Below are positions 20,591-49,051 of a stretch of 64,000 bases of DNA, one piece after another. The position numbers were made by a program, and so were the translations under genes. The notes under the pieces were generated by a model. The model was not told where the DNA came from, did not search any database, and worked only from the letters and a program-made list of their open reading frames with translations. Source of the DNA: Alviniconcha marisindica (Eukaryota; Mollusca; Gastropoda; Provannidae); assembly GCA_018857735.1 (NCBI GenBank), contig JABMCL010003054.1:611001-675000 (forward strand), written 5' to 3'. Every line of letters starts with the position of its first letter. Position 1 is the stretch's first letter.

Positions 20591-22886
20591 TGGCGGCGAC
20601 TCCACAACACGAGGTAAGCGTTTGCTGCATGGAAAACAAAAGGAAAAAGGAAAATTAACACTGGATTTTACGCCACTAATTTAAGCCGCTTCAGTGACAA
20701 AATGAACGAGTTTTCGTGGACCGGGCAGACTGTTGTTCGGACATAATGTATGAAGAGGGACGTAATGTATGAAGTTGTACTAGTATTACGGCACTCGTAA
20801 CACGGTAAATCCTTTTTGTAGAAGAGCAATGCTTACGAACTGAACTTGGCCATACAGTCTTTCCAAAAGTGTTTCTGCTTTGCTACGACAAAGAAACTGG
20901 AATAGGTAAGTCTGATCATTTGAAGTTATTCTGTTTCTGTACATTCCTCTGGTTGTTATCAGGTTGTGTGTTTTTCGTTGGTTGTATAAATTTATCGTTG
21001 TTAGTCTTACTCCGTGTCAGCGTTGCTTTCCGTCCACAAAAACCACCCGGCTTATTAGGGACGGACTGGAAGCCCAGAACGGCCACCTCGACTTTCACAC
21101 AGCTCCTGAGCTCTGACAGAACTGTTTAAGTTGAATGTTGCTTTACGTCCACAAAGACCGGTAAGCCGGTGGGGGGGAGGGGGGGGGGGGGGGGTATTCT
21201 CGTGTGTGTGTAGGGAGAGGAAGTTTTTTTTTACTGGTATGCGGAAAATATAAAATACTAAATCAAAAGCGGCGGCTTAGCTCAGTGGGCCTTACAACTA
21301 ACGTACATGAGTATGTATGAGTTTATATCCAAGACAAGCTTGTTTTGAAGATTGTTCCTAATATGCTCTTTTGCATCTGAGGACATTAAGCAAAAAGAAT
21401 AGAAAAGATTGCACAGTTAAGCTGTGTAACAGTACGCTCTTTGCGTCACCCACCATTGGCGTGCACATCGGGCAGCCTTCGGCTCTGTGTGTTTCGGTAA
21501 CAGAGGGACAACTCGAAACTTTATTAACATTAAACAAAGATTGAGATTTTGGGTTGTTGCCTCTTCTTACAAGTTGTCCTTGCTAATCTAGACTACATGC
21601 CAGCAGGCTCCATATAGAAAAACATTAACAGCTTTTGACTACCAATAGACTACATATTAAACAACATTATACTCTGTGACTACAGAATGCAGAATACTTT
21701 ATTCATCCCATTATGGGAAATTACATAGTGTTACTGCTGTGTCAGTATAATTACAATAGTAGTGGTGACGATGACCATGATGATGGTTTTAAATCAGAAC
21801 CGCAATACGATAGAGAGAAACTTATGACTGACGAGAGAGACATACGCAGACAGACAGACAGCACGGACGTTTAACATCATTCACGTGTTAGCCGCTTTTG
21901 GCCTAGCGGTAAGGCGTGAGGCTGGTAAGTACTGAGAAGGACCTCGGTTCGACTCCGCTTCGGCTCTCCTTTCTCTTCAAAGGTTTTGGACCGTAGACAC
22001 AGTCTCAGTGTGTGGCTCTGGCCCTCACGGTAAACGAAAACATCAAAACGGCTTTCACCGCTGCCCATCTTAATGCACGAGTCACTCTGGGGTGAGTTTT
22101 GTTGTTGTTGTCTTGTTTGCTTAACGTCCACAAAGGCGAGCAGGCCTATTAGGGACGGGGACGAGTGGGAAAGGGGGACAGAAGAGAGAGACCTCGAAAC
22201 AGGCGCCAACCCGGAAGACCAAGGCTGCCGTGGACCGCCGCCAGAACAACAGAATATTTAGGGCAGTGTCCGTCCGGCATTGCGCAGCGACCACCGCCGG
22301 CACCACGCAACTGCTGTCCCAACTGCTATGCAGAACAGAGTCGCAAAGACCAATGTCCGTAGCTCCGCCGTTGGGAAACAACTGAAGCAAAAGAAGTCCA
22401 ACTCTCTAGCCCAGCACCACCTCCCTGCTCTTGATCTCTTCTGGGCTAGCTTCTTCGTGAGAGTCCAGCTCACCTCCCTGCTCTTGATCTCTTCTGGGCT
22501 AGCTTCTTCGTGAGAGTCCAGCTCACCTCCCTGCTCTTGATCTCTTCTGGGCTAGCTTCTTCGTGAGAGTCCAGCTCACCTCCCTGCTCTTGATCTCTTC
22601 TGGGCTAGCTTCTTCGTGAGAGTCCAGCTCACCTCCCTCCTCTTGATCAGTCTCGCCTGGACTCTGTCGGAAGTCACTCTGGTCATGGACATATATAAGA
22701 TGATGAAGTGATGCTTTATGTCCTCAGATGTCAGTTGACATATTAGGGACAAGTTGTGACCAATGCCGAAGCACGGTGCAATACATCTTTACGTCCACGG
22801 AAACCAGAAGGCTCGTTAGGACGTACAGTCCAGGACGTCCACCTCGACTCTCACACAGCTTCTGAACCATGAGGACACACACACAT

Positions 22887-22946
<60 letters not shown>

Positions 22947-24214
22947 ACCGTGCTCTGGTAGTGACAATGTACCGTTAGGTATAGTCTCCCTCTTTCCTCC
23001 ACCTCCTGGGATCTCGGTCCCCGCCAGTACCACTTCAGAGACAACTCGGCGTTAAACCCGTTTAACCAGCCAACCGAACTGTCATTCATTCATGGACGAC
23101 ACTATCGCGTGACTCGCCAGCCAGCCAGGCAGCTACCGCAGCGACCGACAAAGTAGCGCAGCAGTTGCGGAACAGTCTGTGCAGCAGTTGTCATCAATCA
23201 TTCAACATAACAATTACCTGCCTCGGTGCATCACTGACGACACGCAGCCGGCACTGGTTGCTAGGGGCAACGCCCCAATGAACGGATCGACGTGACTTCG
23301 TGCTAGATCACGTGATCAGGACACCGCAATTACTTCCTAAGCGGAAGTCACGCTGAATACAGTCAGCGCTGGATTTAGCTCTCGTTCGGTTTCTGTGGAC
23401 GTAAAGCACCATGAGAGATGAAGAATTCAGCTCTTTTAAGAGCGGGTTTTGGGGCGGAGCCTTAACATTATCGAAGTTGCCGAACAAAACAGTACGACAG
23501 AGTTTCTCAATTTAAGAGTTGCCGGACATGTTGCAATACTTGCTCAGCGCCGGGCGGCAATCTCTCGCGTTAGCCTACGCCGGCAAGTAGAAGGACTTCG
23601 GTTCCATTCCTTTTCGGCTCCCCGTCCCTAATAAGCCTACGGTTTCTGTGGACGTAAAGCAACACTCAAAAACCTTTTCAGCTCTCCTTTCTTAATTTAA
23701 GAGCTGCCGGACATGTTGCAATACTTGCTCAGCGGGCGGCAATCTCTCGCGTTAACCTACGCCGGCAAGTAGGACTTCGGTTCCATTCCTTTTCGGCTCC
23801 CCGTCCCTAATAAGCCTACGGTTTCTGTGGACGTAAAGCAACACTCAAAAACCTTTAAGGCTCACCTTTCTCTTCAAAAGTTGTGGTCTGTAGACTTTGT
23901 CCCTCACATTTTTTTTTTTTTTTTGGTCCCTCACAGTTAATCGGAAACATTATGACTCATCGCTGCCCATCTTAGTGCAGGAGTCATTGTAGTGGTAGTG
24001 ACTGACAGTGAGGTTAGGTAGAGTCTTCTTCCCACACCTCCTGGGATCTCGGTCCCCGCCAGTACCTCATCAGTCGGAGACAAATCGGCGTTAAAGCATC
24101 CGACCAAACCCGGCTTTTTCTTCTCTCCCTCTCTCTTACTGATCTTATTCTGTTTCAGGTCTTCCAGACCTAACTAAACTACTTGCTCATCTTCTTCTAT
24201 ACGCTTTGGCCTAA
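20591..24214 (+). CDS. Candidate three-exon small-protein gene (weak model)
   Basis: Exon 1, 20591-20614: ATG in a good context (acaaaATGGCGG, also a YY1-type motif) gives MAATPQHE and ends GAG|GTAAGC. Exon 2 lies between a tandem acceptor at 20821-20826 (...tttttgtagaagag) and a perfect donor ATAG|GTAAGT at 20906. Exon 3 follows a strong acceptor ttattctgtttcag (ending 24158) and stops at TAA 24212-24214. Using the third AG (exon start 20827), the frame continues QCLRTELGHTVFPKVF...ETGI, then GLPDLTKLLAHLLLYALA, for a 52-residue product. Using the first AG (20822), the frame stops exactly at the end of exon 2. I recognise no family. Intron 2 carries SINEs and arrays. The splice signals are good but the length is short enough for chance. 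Confidence 0.22.
21000..21165. mobile_element. SINE tail fragments
   Basis: 'gttgctttccgtccacaaaa', 'cggcttattagggacgga' and 'aacggccacctcgactttca' match the family D/A tail. A second partial copy follows at 21130-21160 and runs into a G-rich tract (21169-21194). Confidence 0.55.
21195..21885. other. No gene seen
   Basis: AT-rich. 21688-21735 ('gaatactttattcatcccat', 'tatgggaaattacatag') resembles a dispersed retroposon end. (CAGA)n at about 21849-21862. Confidence 0.45.
21889..22160 (+). mobile_element. SINE family A copy
   Basis: Head with 'tttggcctagcggtaaggcg' and 'ggttcgactccgcttcgg', 'ctttctcttcaaagg', and the body 'accgctgcccatcttaatgc'. It is followed by a 'taacgtccacaaaggcgagc' tail in the opposite sense, suggesting a nested or rearranged end. 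Confidence 0.72.
22418..22655 (+). repeat. 53-bp tandem repeat, ~4.4 copies
   Basis: 'cacctccctg' at 22418, 22471, 22524 and 22577, and 22630 (last as 'cacctccctc'), with unit containing 'ctcttgatctcttctgggct' and 'agcttcttcgtgagagtcca'. Copies are essentially identical, so the expansion is recent. Confidence 0.93.
22693..22866 (+). mobile_element. ~175-bp repeat (family D), copy 2
   Basis: Same order of blocks as 20340-20525: 'tatgtcctcagatgtcagtt', 'gaccaatgccgaagcac', 'aggctcgttaggacgtac', 'cacctcgactctcacacagc'. A (TA)n microsatellite follows at 22883-22943. Confidence 0.75.
22950..23075 (+). mobile_element. SINE family A, 3' part
   Basis: 'tagtgacaatgtaccgttag', then 'cctgggatctcggtccccgc' and 'aactcggcgttaaacccgtt', matching the 3' third of the full copy at 60919-61276. 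Confidence 0.7.
23380..23870 (+). repeat. 185-bp tandem duplication of SINE-derived sequence
   Basis: Two copies of a block starting 'tttaagag(t/c)tgccggaca' (23511 and 23696) and running through 'gcggcaatctctcgcgtta', a degenerate tRNA-like B-box region ('cttcggttccattccttttc') and 'aataagcctacggtttctgt'. A third partial end is at 23380. Nested SINE heads and tails likely mediated the duplication. Confidence 0.8.
23871..24115 (+). mobile_element. SINE family A body and 3' end
   Basis: 'cacctttctcttcaaaag', 'catcgctgcccatcttagtg', 'ctgggatctcggtccccgcc' and 'aatcggcgttaaagcatcc' in family order, with a T-run insertion near 23911-23926. Confidence 0.75.
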
Positions 24215-24765
24215 AGTGTGTGTGTGTGTGTGTGATTTATAAGATGTAAAGTCGGTAGGAGAGAGAGAGAGGAGCTTTGTCCTCCAATATTTACAGATCT
24301 ATAAAAAAAATTTATAAATCGCAAAATTTTGTCCCGCAGAAACTATTCACGCGCACACACACGAATATACTGACTGTACAAAACTTAATTTGCACACGAC
24401 ATAAACGTATTTATATCCGAGATTAAGGTCTAAGGTAGACCATAGATTATGTGTATAGCTACGCGTGTTTATTATCATTATTTGCGTGAGTGGTGTGTGC
24501 TAGCACAGCGAGATCTTGCTTCTTTATAAATGAAATCATTAAATCATTAGAGCACGCACGAGGGCCTATTAGGTGAAGATGAAATAGAAGATAAAAAGAT
24601 GAAATAGAAGAAAAAAGTAGGACCGAGATATAGGCGTAGCTGTATGTCTCATTGATTTGTCCTTTCTAACCGGGTATACGGACCAGAGACAATGTCTGGT
24701 GTGGACCTCTCACTGTGTGCAAGTTGGAGAGGAACTACTCACTGTGCTAATTTTGTACTAATTGG
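24215..24765. other. No gene seen
   Basis: A TG microsatellite (24220-24233), a GA tract (24260-24271) and AT-rich sequence. Two 'gatgaaatagaag' copies near 24578 and 24598. Confidence 0.45.
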
Positions 24766-24769
24766 ACAG

Positions 24770-25145
24770 TCGATGTGCTAAGCGCCCTCCTGTCTCTCCC
24801 TCGTCCGGCCCCGACCAGCTGTGCTGACGTCACCTGTCGATCCGAATCGGCTGTCAGGTGTGGGCATTGTCAATCTGTCTGGATCCGTCTCCCATGCCAA
24901 ATTAGGTCATCAAACACACGCACATTTTTGAAGTTTCACCTCTTCAAGCTCTCCAATTGATTCTGTGTGCGCGTGCGTATGTGTACACGTGCGCGTGTGT
25001 GGATGTGGAGGAGAACGAGGGATAGGTTGAGGTATGTACTGCATTATTTAATTAGGTTGTGTACCGTTTGATGTACAGCGCTTTGAGCCTCACATACGTA
25101 TCAAAGTGGGATTCGGCGCATTAGAAATGCAGTTATTTTTGTTAG
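24770..25145 (+). mobile_element. CR1/L2-like LINE 3' end
   Basis: The frame at 24875-24960 reads WIRLPCQIRSSNTRTFLKFH and LFKLSN then stop, matching the 'WNsLP..IR...t...FK..Lk.hLF' C-terminus of CR1/L2-type LINE proteins. The 3' tail has 'gtacagcgctttgagcctca' and 'ggcgcattagaaatgcagtt', the usual end of this class. 5'-truncated. Confidence 0.72.
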
Positions 25146-25939
25146 AAACGTTATTTCCTGAAGACGTAGGCCACAGGCATATTTCTGAACACCAAAGAAT
25201 TTGCTAGTCTGTATTTGATAAGAATTAATCACTTTGACCAGATAAATTATCAGCATGCCAAGAAAATAATGTAATTAAGTTTCAATGGTTTTAGGCCGTT
25301 CTTGCCTTGAAACAAGGCCAAACACTAATTACTTTCACGCTGCACAGCACGTCAGTAATCGGTAACTGCTTAGTGTATGGTGGTTACCATAGATCACAAA
25401 GAACTTGGGCATCAAAGAACACGTTCTGCTTTCCAACAAATGAAACAAGGTCACGGCCACTAAGTCCCAGAAATGGGTCAAGGTCACTATGAAACTGGCA
25501 TCATGAGCTTGCTAATGAAGCTGGCATGTTGTACATTCCCCCCATCCGACTGCTCTGGGGGCCACCAGGTATATCAAAACTGCACACTGACAAACGCGCT
25601 CCTAGTTCATTTGCGACAACCACCATATACTAAACAGTTACAGATTACTGATGTGATGTATTGCTCACAATTCATAGGAGGATTGCTTGTGACCGTTTTC
25701 CTTTGCAGCCACAGTGACATGTGGTCTTTAGAGGAAGCTTGCATGATCTTGCACTCAGCTGTTCAAGACACGCAAAAAGGATTTGTTTTTGTTTTTGTTT
25801 AAAAAATATATGTATATAAAGCAGGCAGAATCTTGCATTAAATTTTTCACTTTAGCAGCCACACCAACTTGGTACCAAACGCTGCTCCACAATCAGAGCC
25901 GTTTCAAGCAAGGCAAAAAAACAAAACAAAACAAAGAAA
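25146..25939. other. Intergenic, no gene seen
   Basis: AT-rich unique sequence between the LINE fragment and the inferred GNB1 polyadenylation site. The frame 25473-25802 (+) has no recognisable domain. Confidence 0.45.
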
Positions 25940-28900
25940 ATAGTTAAAGACAAATAGCTTTATTTGACAAATGAAAATTACATGTACACATACGAAATGA
26001 AATGTCACAAAAGGTGAGAACTGTCGACTAGTTACACAGTAGAGGTGTCAGAAGAATGAACAAACTGTTACTTTTTTTTTTTCTTTCTCTCTGCTGCATG
26101 GAGTTTTGAGTGATCAGGGAAAAGAAATGCACAGAGCAACACAAGGAAAGTGCAGGATAGGAACAGCGGTATACACACTTTGTTAATTGTAACAAAGAGT
26201 GTACATTGGCACTGCTACCCTGCACCTGCTTTCCACTCCTTTTCTGCAGCATTCTCAGATTTAGTCTTCAGAATTGTACCAGGCATGCTGATTTGTGCCC
26301 CAAATTCTGATTCACATTTAGATTTGGTACAGGAACAGATCTGAATGGTCTGAATTGAAAACACCCAAGGTGTCAAGTAAGGAACTGAATCAACAATGTT
26401 GCACCATAACAAATGAGAACATTCATTTCATAGGAGTGATTAGATGTTCATAACAAAACACACCTGTACCCTACACGCTTGTACTGCAGACTATTTCAGT
26501 TTTACAAACTTGCTTCAAGAGAACATACACGAACGAGAAAGACGAAAGAAAGTGGCCTGCTGAGAAGAAAGCTGGACAGAGAGAAAGGTTATTCAATTTG
26601 CACTAAGACTTGATGTTGTTCATACACTACAAAACTGTTCAACATAATAAGGGGGGGCGTAGGTAAGAAGGGTACAGCGCACAAAGGGTTACACACAAGC
26701 ACGAGGATGGATGGAAAGTCTGCAGGGCACCCCGACTGCAAGGCAGACAGACAAAGGATGCCTGGCCCCCCTCCAGTCTTGTGACGCCCTAGCCAACTTT
26801 CTGCATCCACGCTGCTGATGACGCACACACACGCGCAACTTGCATGCTGCTATTGCACAGTCTCACCATAGTACACGGGAGATTAAAGTCATCAAACTAA
26901 ACAAACAGAACAAAACAACAGAACTTTCAAAATCACGAAGCCTTGTAAACCAAGGGAAAAACAGCCCTAGCCCCATTTCATTACTCCCCCTTCTCAACTG
27001 TTGATCACCATGGCGACGACAGCTGTGCGATGCCCATAGAATATAATAAACATGGTCCGACTGAACTGTAACAGCGCAGTGAGCGTCGGAACGCTGCCAT
27101 GGAGACGGCGAACACATCACTTGCGCAGTAAGTTCTGTCTGTATAAATAATAACATCAACACTTGTCCCAATCATAAACAGCTTTTGGTGAATGCACATG
27201 CTTCTTAAATTAACAAGTCATAATTCTGATTTTAAAAAAAAAAAAAAAAAGAGGGAAGAAGAAAGAAAAAAAATAGGAGGGGGGGGAATAAATCGATGAA
27301 AAAAAGCGTAACTGTGGCTACCAACAAATCATACACGTTTCTTTTACTTACTGTACTGTACACATACTGTACTGTACACACAAGAATACAAGTGACAAAA
27401 TTAGGAGGGGGGACAGCATAAGAATTGTCCACACACACACACACACACACTGTATTCCATGAAAATGTTGTGTATGCACGCCGTCAGCGCACAGACAAGC
27501 TGATCAGAACATTCTCAACCGTACACTGAAGTTGGACTATGGTGTGTTTTATTTCAAAGGTGCAAGACTGGACAAACCTAGAATGAAAAATTCTTGCAAT
27601 CACCTGGTATACCTGACGCAATGAAAGGCAAAAAGCACTTATCAATGAATGGGTTTGGTGTTGGACACCACGTGGTCTTCACTTCTCACAAGTGGGGTCC
27701 CTCACAAGGGGGGTCCCACGGAAATGACGCAATCCACCTACTGGTTACAAGTCTACCCCCTTCGTCACAGGCATGCAAGACTGGCTACAGGGCAAGGGGA
27801 ATAGTCGAGCGCCGATGCCTACGCTGAACACAGTTAGCCGCTACTCTTTTGCAGTCCAGAGTTCTTAGGTTACTTGGATCAACCAATGAGGAGCATACAC
27901 ACAGAGGCACATCTTGAGTGAAAACCGCTTTGATCATCCACAGCCCACATTACACAGACAATACTACCATGTCACATTTATAACGTACAACACAAATGTA
28001 TTCAACTGTACACCAAGAAAATGATTGGATCAACCAGCAAGCCAGGCAGAACTGTGACAGTAGTATCAAAAAACAGACAGAGAATACATGCTATGTATGC
28101 TGTGGGGAACTGGTCTGCGTGCTAGATCTTTTGCGTGTGCTTCGCCTCAACCCCCTTGCAGTGAAGCAGCCAGCGTGGCTGGCGCCAAACACTTGTTGCC
28201 GCAACCAGCACTAGGCAAGCCACGGCGGAGCATGGGGCTGTCCGCTGAGAATGGAGCTAGACTGTAGATATGAACAGGGAATCCCAACTGTGTGAGAAAG
28301 CAAACAATGGTGACAGAAACACAACGGACATTTTTGCAACATTTGGACACGGCCCACTTTACACCAGCGCACACACATTCGCACACAAATGAGCAAGATA
28401 ATTACATGTACAATGTACAATCAAAACATTCTGCTCTCAGATCCAAAATTAAAGGGTAAAACATTCTTTCAGCAACAACATATCTTACCAAAAGATAAAC
28501 TGAACAGAAAAACCAAAAAAAGTCAACATGTTAACAGATCCTCCAGCATTCATTAATATAATCAATCTCAAGTTAATATTTGACTGAACACAAGAAAATC
28601 TGAAAGGAATCCAAGCTGCTAAGATATTCTGGTCAAAAAGGGTGGGTTGTAGATGGCCAAATGTCACACACGACTTTTGCGCAGCCAACTAGCAGTTGGG
28701 TCCAAATCATATCGGCTTCACTGTCCATTATTGGTGACATTCTGACATCAGTCTCCACACCAGCTCCACTTTTGTAATTACTGGCAGGCAAAAAAGAAAA
28801 GAGAAAAAGCTTTGTTGGTTGGTCTGAATACCTTGAAGGCAATACTTCCAAGCTAAAATGAAAACAAAACCTAAAGAACCAAAACTGCGCATGAAAGGCT

Positions 28901-30850
28901 TTGTTATCAAACAAAAGTCATTATTGCTAGCAACAGATAAAGAAAGCGAGTGTTTCTTTAAGTGCAACTATCACATAAATGCTTCATCTTGAGAATTTTT
29001 GAAATGCGATGGGTAAAAAGAACACCCAACAACCTGAAAGCTTGACACAAGTGACAATTAGCAGGGGAGGCAAAGAAAAGCAAACTGCCAGAATTGAGAA
29101 TGTTGGAAAAGGACTTTAAATAACCTGTTACACAAAGCATCAACATTTAACAGACACATTCATCAAAGTAAATCTGTCCTTAAAATGCCAATAATTCTTG
29201 TGATTGATTACGCGTGGTACACTACCTCAGACAAATTGCAATTTACAGCCTACATCATACACATTTTTTTTTTTCCTTTTTCCTTTCACTTTTGAATTAA
29301 TTCATGCTTACACATGAGAAATTTCAAAATACACTGCACAAAAAAGTTTAACACATAATAGAAAGAAAAAAAAGAAAAATCCATGACGTCATACACATGA
29401 AATATATGCTCACAAGTCCACACACAAGAGTCCTGGATAAGTGAATGATGGGTGCATATTCATCCAGTCTTAAAGAAAGTCAGAGCACACAATTTACCAC
29501 ATTGATTTTCACAAAAGGGAAGGTGGGGCAGACAGAAGATGAACCATCTTCACAGATGTAGATGTAGAACTGCCCATTTGGCAAGGATGAACTCTGAAGT
29601 TGTCTCCTGGCAGTCCTTACCCACTCAACTTGGTTTTGTATTGGTTGACACTTTCGTTGCCAAGCTAACAAGGCCTTTCCATCAGTCGACTGGCTTTCTC
29701 TGATCCACCACGGTGAGCTTTCCACTGATCAGCAGGCCCTCTAACTCGCCCAGTATGTTGACATCTTTTCACAGAATTGCCTTCGGGTGATCCGTACTGC
29801 GACTTACATGGAAAGAAATAGAAGTCCCCTACATTTACTCTCTTCTTTGGAGATGCATGTGCTTTCCTGATCTGACCAGATGCAAGCTTACAGCACGGGA
29901 TGTTCTCGCTCCATGTGCAACTTCAAACTGCTTTTCTCTTGACCTCAAATTGTGAGGAAGCAAAGAGCACACTGCTGCTTTAAAAAAATCCAAAATTCTG
30001 AATTACCAGAAAGGTAGCATTCTGCTTGCCTGAGACATTATTGGTGGTCCATGGAAATGAGCTTGGTATGGTGAAGATCAAAACCAACCAGACTTTCTCG
30101 TCAACAGTAGGACTTGGCACTACAAGCTAATCATCAAAACACTTTCATCCTGTCATCCTTGCAATCGCTAACACAGAGACAAGGACTAAACAAGCATACA
30201 AACATATGAAAACAGGCCTCTCATTCCAAGACCAGAAGACAATGTCCCGATATCATCAAGACAAGCCGCGACTCACAATGCTCTGTTCAGTTTTGCATTC
30301 CTTCGCCTACCAACCACAAGGCTTCCTCGGAAAGTCGTAGCGGGTTGAACTCTGAGGAGTTTTGATAGTTCCCATTGTGGCTTTGTGCAGATGATCTGAA
30401 GTATACATGCATGCATCCTAACACTTTGCAGTATGCATGTATCCTACCAAAAGTAAATAGAGTGGTTCACCAAACGAAGAGTGCATTCAGCTAATAACAG
30501 TCATCCTTCATCCAAAAGAGAAGCAAGTAGAGCTCAGTCACGCTGGAGAGGTGGTGGTGGAGGAGCTGTGCTGGACTCAGATCACAAGCTTCCAGAACCT
30601 GACACCAAAATGCGAATAGGGGGCAATGTTTGTTAAAAAGCTACTGGACAGTTTAAGACTTGTGTTATGAGCAGCGTGGGCACGTTGAGTGGATGTCCTT
30701 GCCGTTGTGAGATGCTAGCGGGAGTGAGAACCTGTTGTATTGCTGATTTTTATTTTATTTTTAGATGTGGAGAGGCTTGCGTGAAGGATAGGAGCTTGCC
30801 AGGACTCCCCAGAGTGGCGAGGCGAGAGAAGGACTGGGTGGGGCGTGCTA
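25940..30850 (-). other. GNB1: Probable long 3' UTR of GNB1
   Basis: This stretch follows the GNB1 stop codon on the minus strand. It is AT-rich and free of recognisable SINE, LINE or minisatellite copies, in contrast with the DNA beyond 25.9 kb. A canonical AATAAA lies on the minus strand at 25964-25959, which would end the transcript near 25940. The boundary is inferred; earlier poly(A) sites are possible. Microsatellite (CA)n at 27431-27450. Confidence 0.4.
25959..25964 (-). terminator. Candidate poly(A) signal AATAAA for GNB1
   Basis: TTTATT on plus reads AATAAA on minus, 4.9 kb past the stop codon, at the point where repeat-poor sequence ends. Chance occurrence cannot be excluded. Confidence 0.35.
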
Positions 30851-47153
<16,303 letters not shown>

Positions 47154-48879
47154 TGTGAAGCAATGTCAGTATCACCTGAAACCACACAAATTGATGTCAC
47201 ATAAACAACTCAGAAGCAACAAACGCAAAAAAAGGGCATCAGATCAAAAATGGTCTTTCCCCCTGCTTTACACCGTGTAAGTCAAACTTCTGCATGCAGT
47301 TTCTGAGGGAGAACTCCCCACCCCCCCAAAAAAAGTCATTCTGGCACAAAAATGGTTCATCCAACCTTCCCCCCCAACCCTCACATGCTGGGATATTTAT
47401 TTTTTGGGTGCTGGGGAGTGTGAACTTTTGGAACTGTGGATCGGATGAGGCTAGTACTTAGTAGCATAGATGGCAAAGAGTATGAAAGGAGTCTGAATCT
47501 GGTACTCTTCTTGTGCTGCTGACCATGTTGTTTTGGCCGCTAATACTAGCAATAGTCAGTGTCATTTGACATAGAAACTCCTCTGATTGCTCTTTCCACT
47601 AACACCAAACATTATACTCCTGCTCGCACAGGAGATGAGATGAACAACTGACCAATCAGGAAGCCATTTTTTAAGGTTTAAACACTGTTTGAGTTTGCAC
47701 ATCCATGTAAGTGCTCTGTATCTCTTCCTGTCCTGTTTGTAAATTCCATGCATGCAAAATTTGGTCCGAAACACAAAAAGAATAAAATGTGAATATTTTC
47801 AAGTATCTCCAACAAAATGCATCTTGTGTTGGAGAGATGCACGAGTTACTAATTTTTTCTAGCTGTCTTAGCTGTGATAATAATAACAGATTATTTATGG
47901 CACCCCATCTCACAAGAGCCTGGAGCGCTTACACAGACATAAGGATACACTCATTTCATAACACACACATGCACACACTACAAATACTGTTGATGGGCTG
48001 GTAGAATGAGAAGAAAGAAAAAGACAGATGAGTATGCAAGAAAGATGAGGTCTCAGTTTAACAATTTCCTCTAATACGAGACCCATGCTAAAACAAAATG
48101 AATAAAAACCAAAACTTGACAGACCAACCTAAAAAAGCACAGAATGCACTGAACTAAAAACAGAACCTAGTAATGATATAAAGCTACAGACAATGCAAAA
48201 TCAAATACTAACGCTTGAAAGAGAAAACTGCTGGTGGCAGCCAGAGGAGGGATAGAGAGGGCTGTCGGACAAGTCACTGCGTCCCTTGGGTGGAGTTCAT
48301 ATCACCCGCCAGATGCCAAGTGCGGTCCAGGCTCTCCCAGACTTGCCAACACTTGCCGCACCTGCATAGAAACAGTTTCAATTTTCACAATGTCCACTGT
48401 ATTCATGTACATACATTTCCATGCCATTTGTTTTATCCTGAAGTAAAAGAATAACATACAGACTACAACTTGTATGTTATACTATTCACTTTTTCCAAAG
48501 GGGTCACAACAAGCGACTGATACTGACCAATATGCTTGGCCCAAATTTTGCACAGCATTCAAAAATGATGTCAGTCTTTTTCATATAAAATTTGTATTGG
48601 CCCAATGGGTTTTGTTTTTTTTACTTACTTTTACATGTAGCAACTGAAATTATTCTTATGATAACCTGTTTTTAGAATGATTACAAGTATATGAAAGAAA
48701 CACCCTTATGTTACTGGCTTCCTCTGGTTTGAGTCTTGATGAAACATGCTGAAAAATGGCTGCCAAGGCACAGTGGTTTTGTGACATGACCATAGCATTC
48801 CTGGTGATCTGAAGAAATATCAGGTTCTGCTAATCCTTTTTACAGGTGTGTGGTACTGGCAGTACACATATTTCTGGGT

Positions 48880-49051
48880 ACAAAGGAAACTTGTGAACTC
48901 GCTAAGCCCCACACCCACCAATCTATGTCCAGTGCTGCTAAGAATCGCTCTCCTCCTGCAGCTGATTAACTGTCAGGCAAGGACAGTACATCTCGTATGA
49001 TCATTTGTGTGCCATTTTTGACAGCACTGAAATGAGCCGGCCAATTTTTTT
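48880..49051. repeat. ~172-bp dispersed intronic repeat, copy 2
   Basis: Partner of 46256-46426. Similarity begins at 'acaaaggaaacttgtgaact' and ends at 'ggccaattttttt'. The flanks differ, so this is a transposed or dispersed unit and not part of a larger duplication. Confidence 0.85.
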
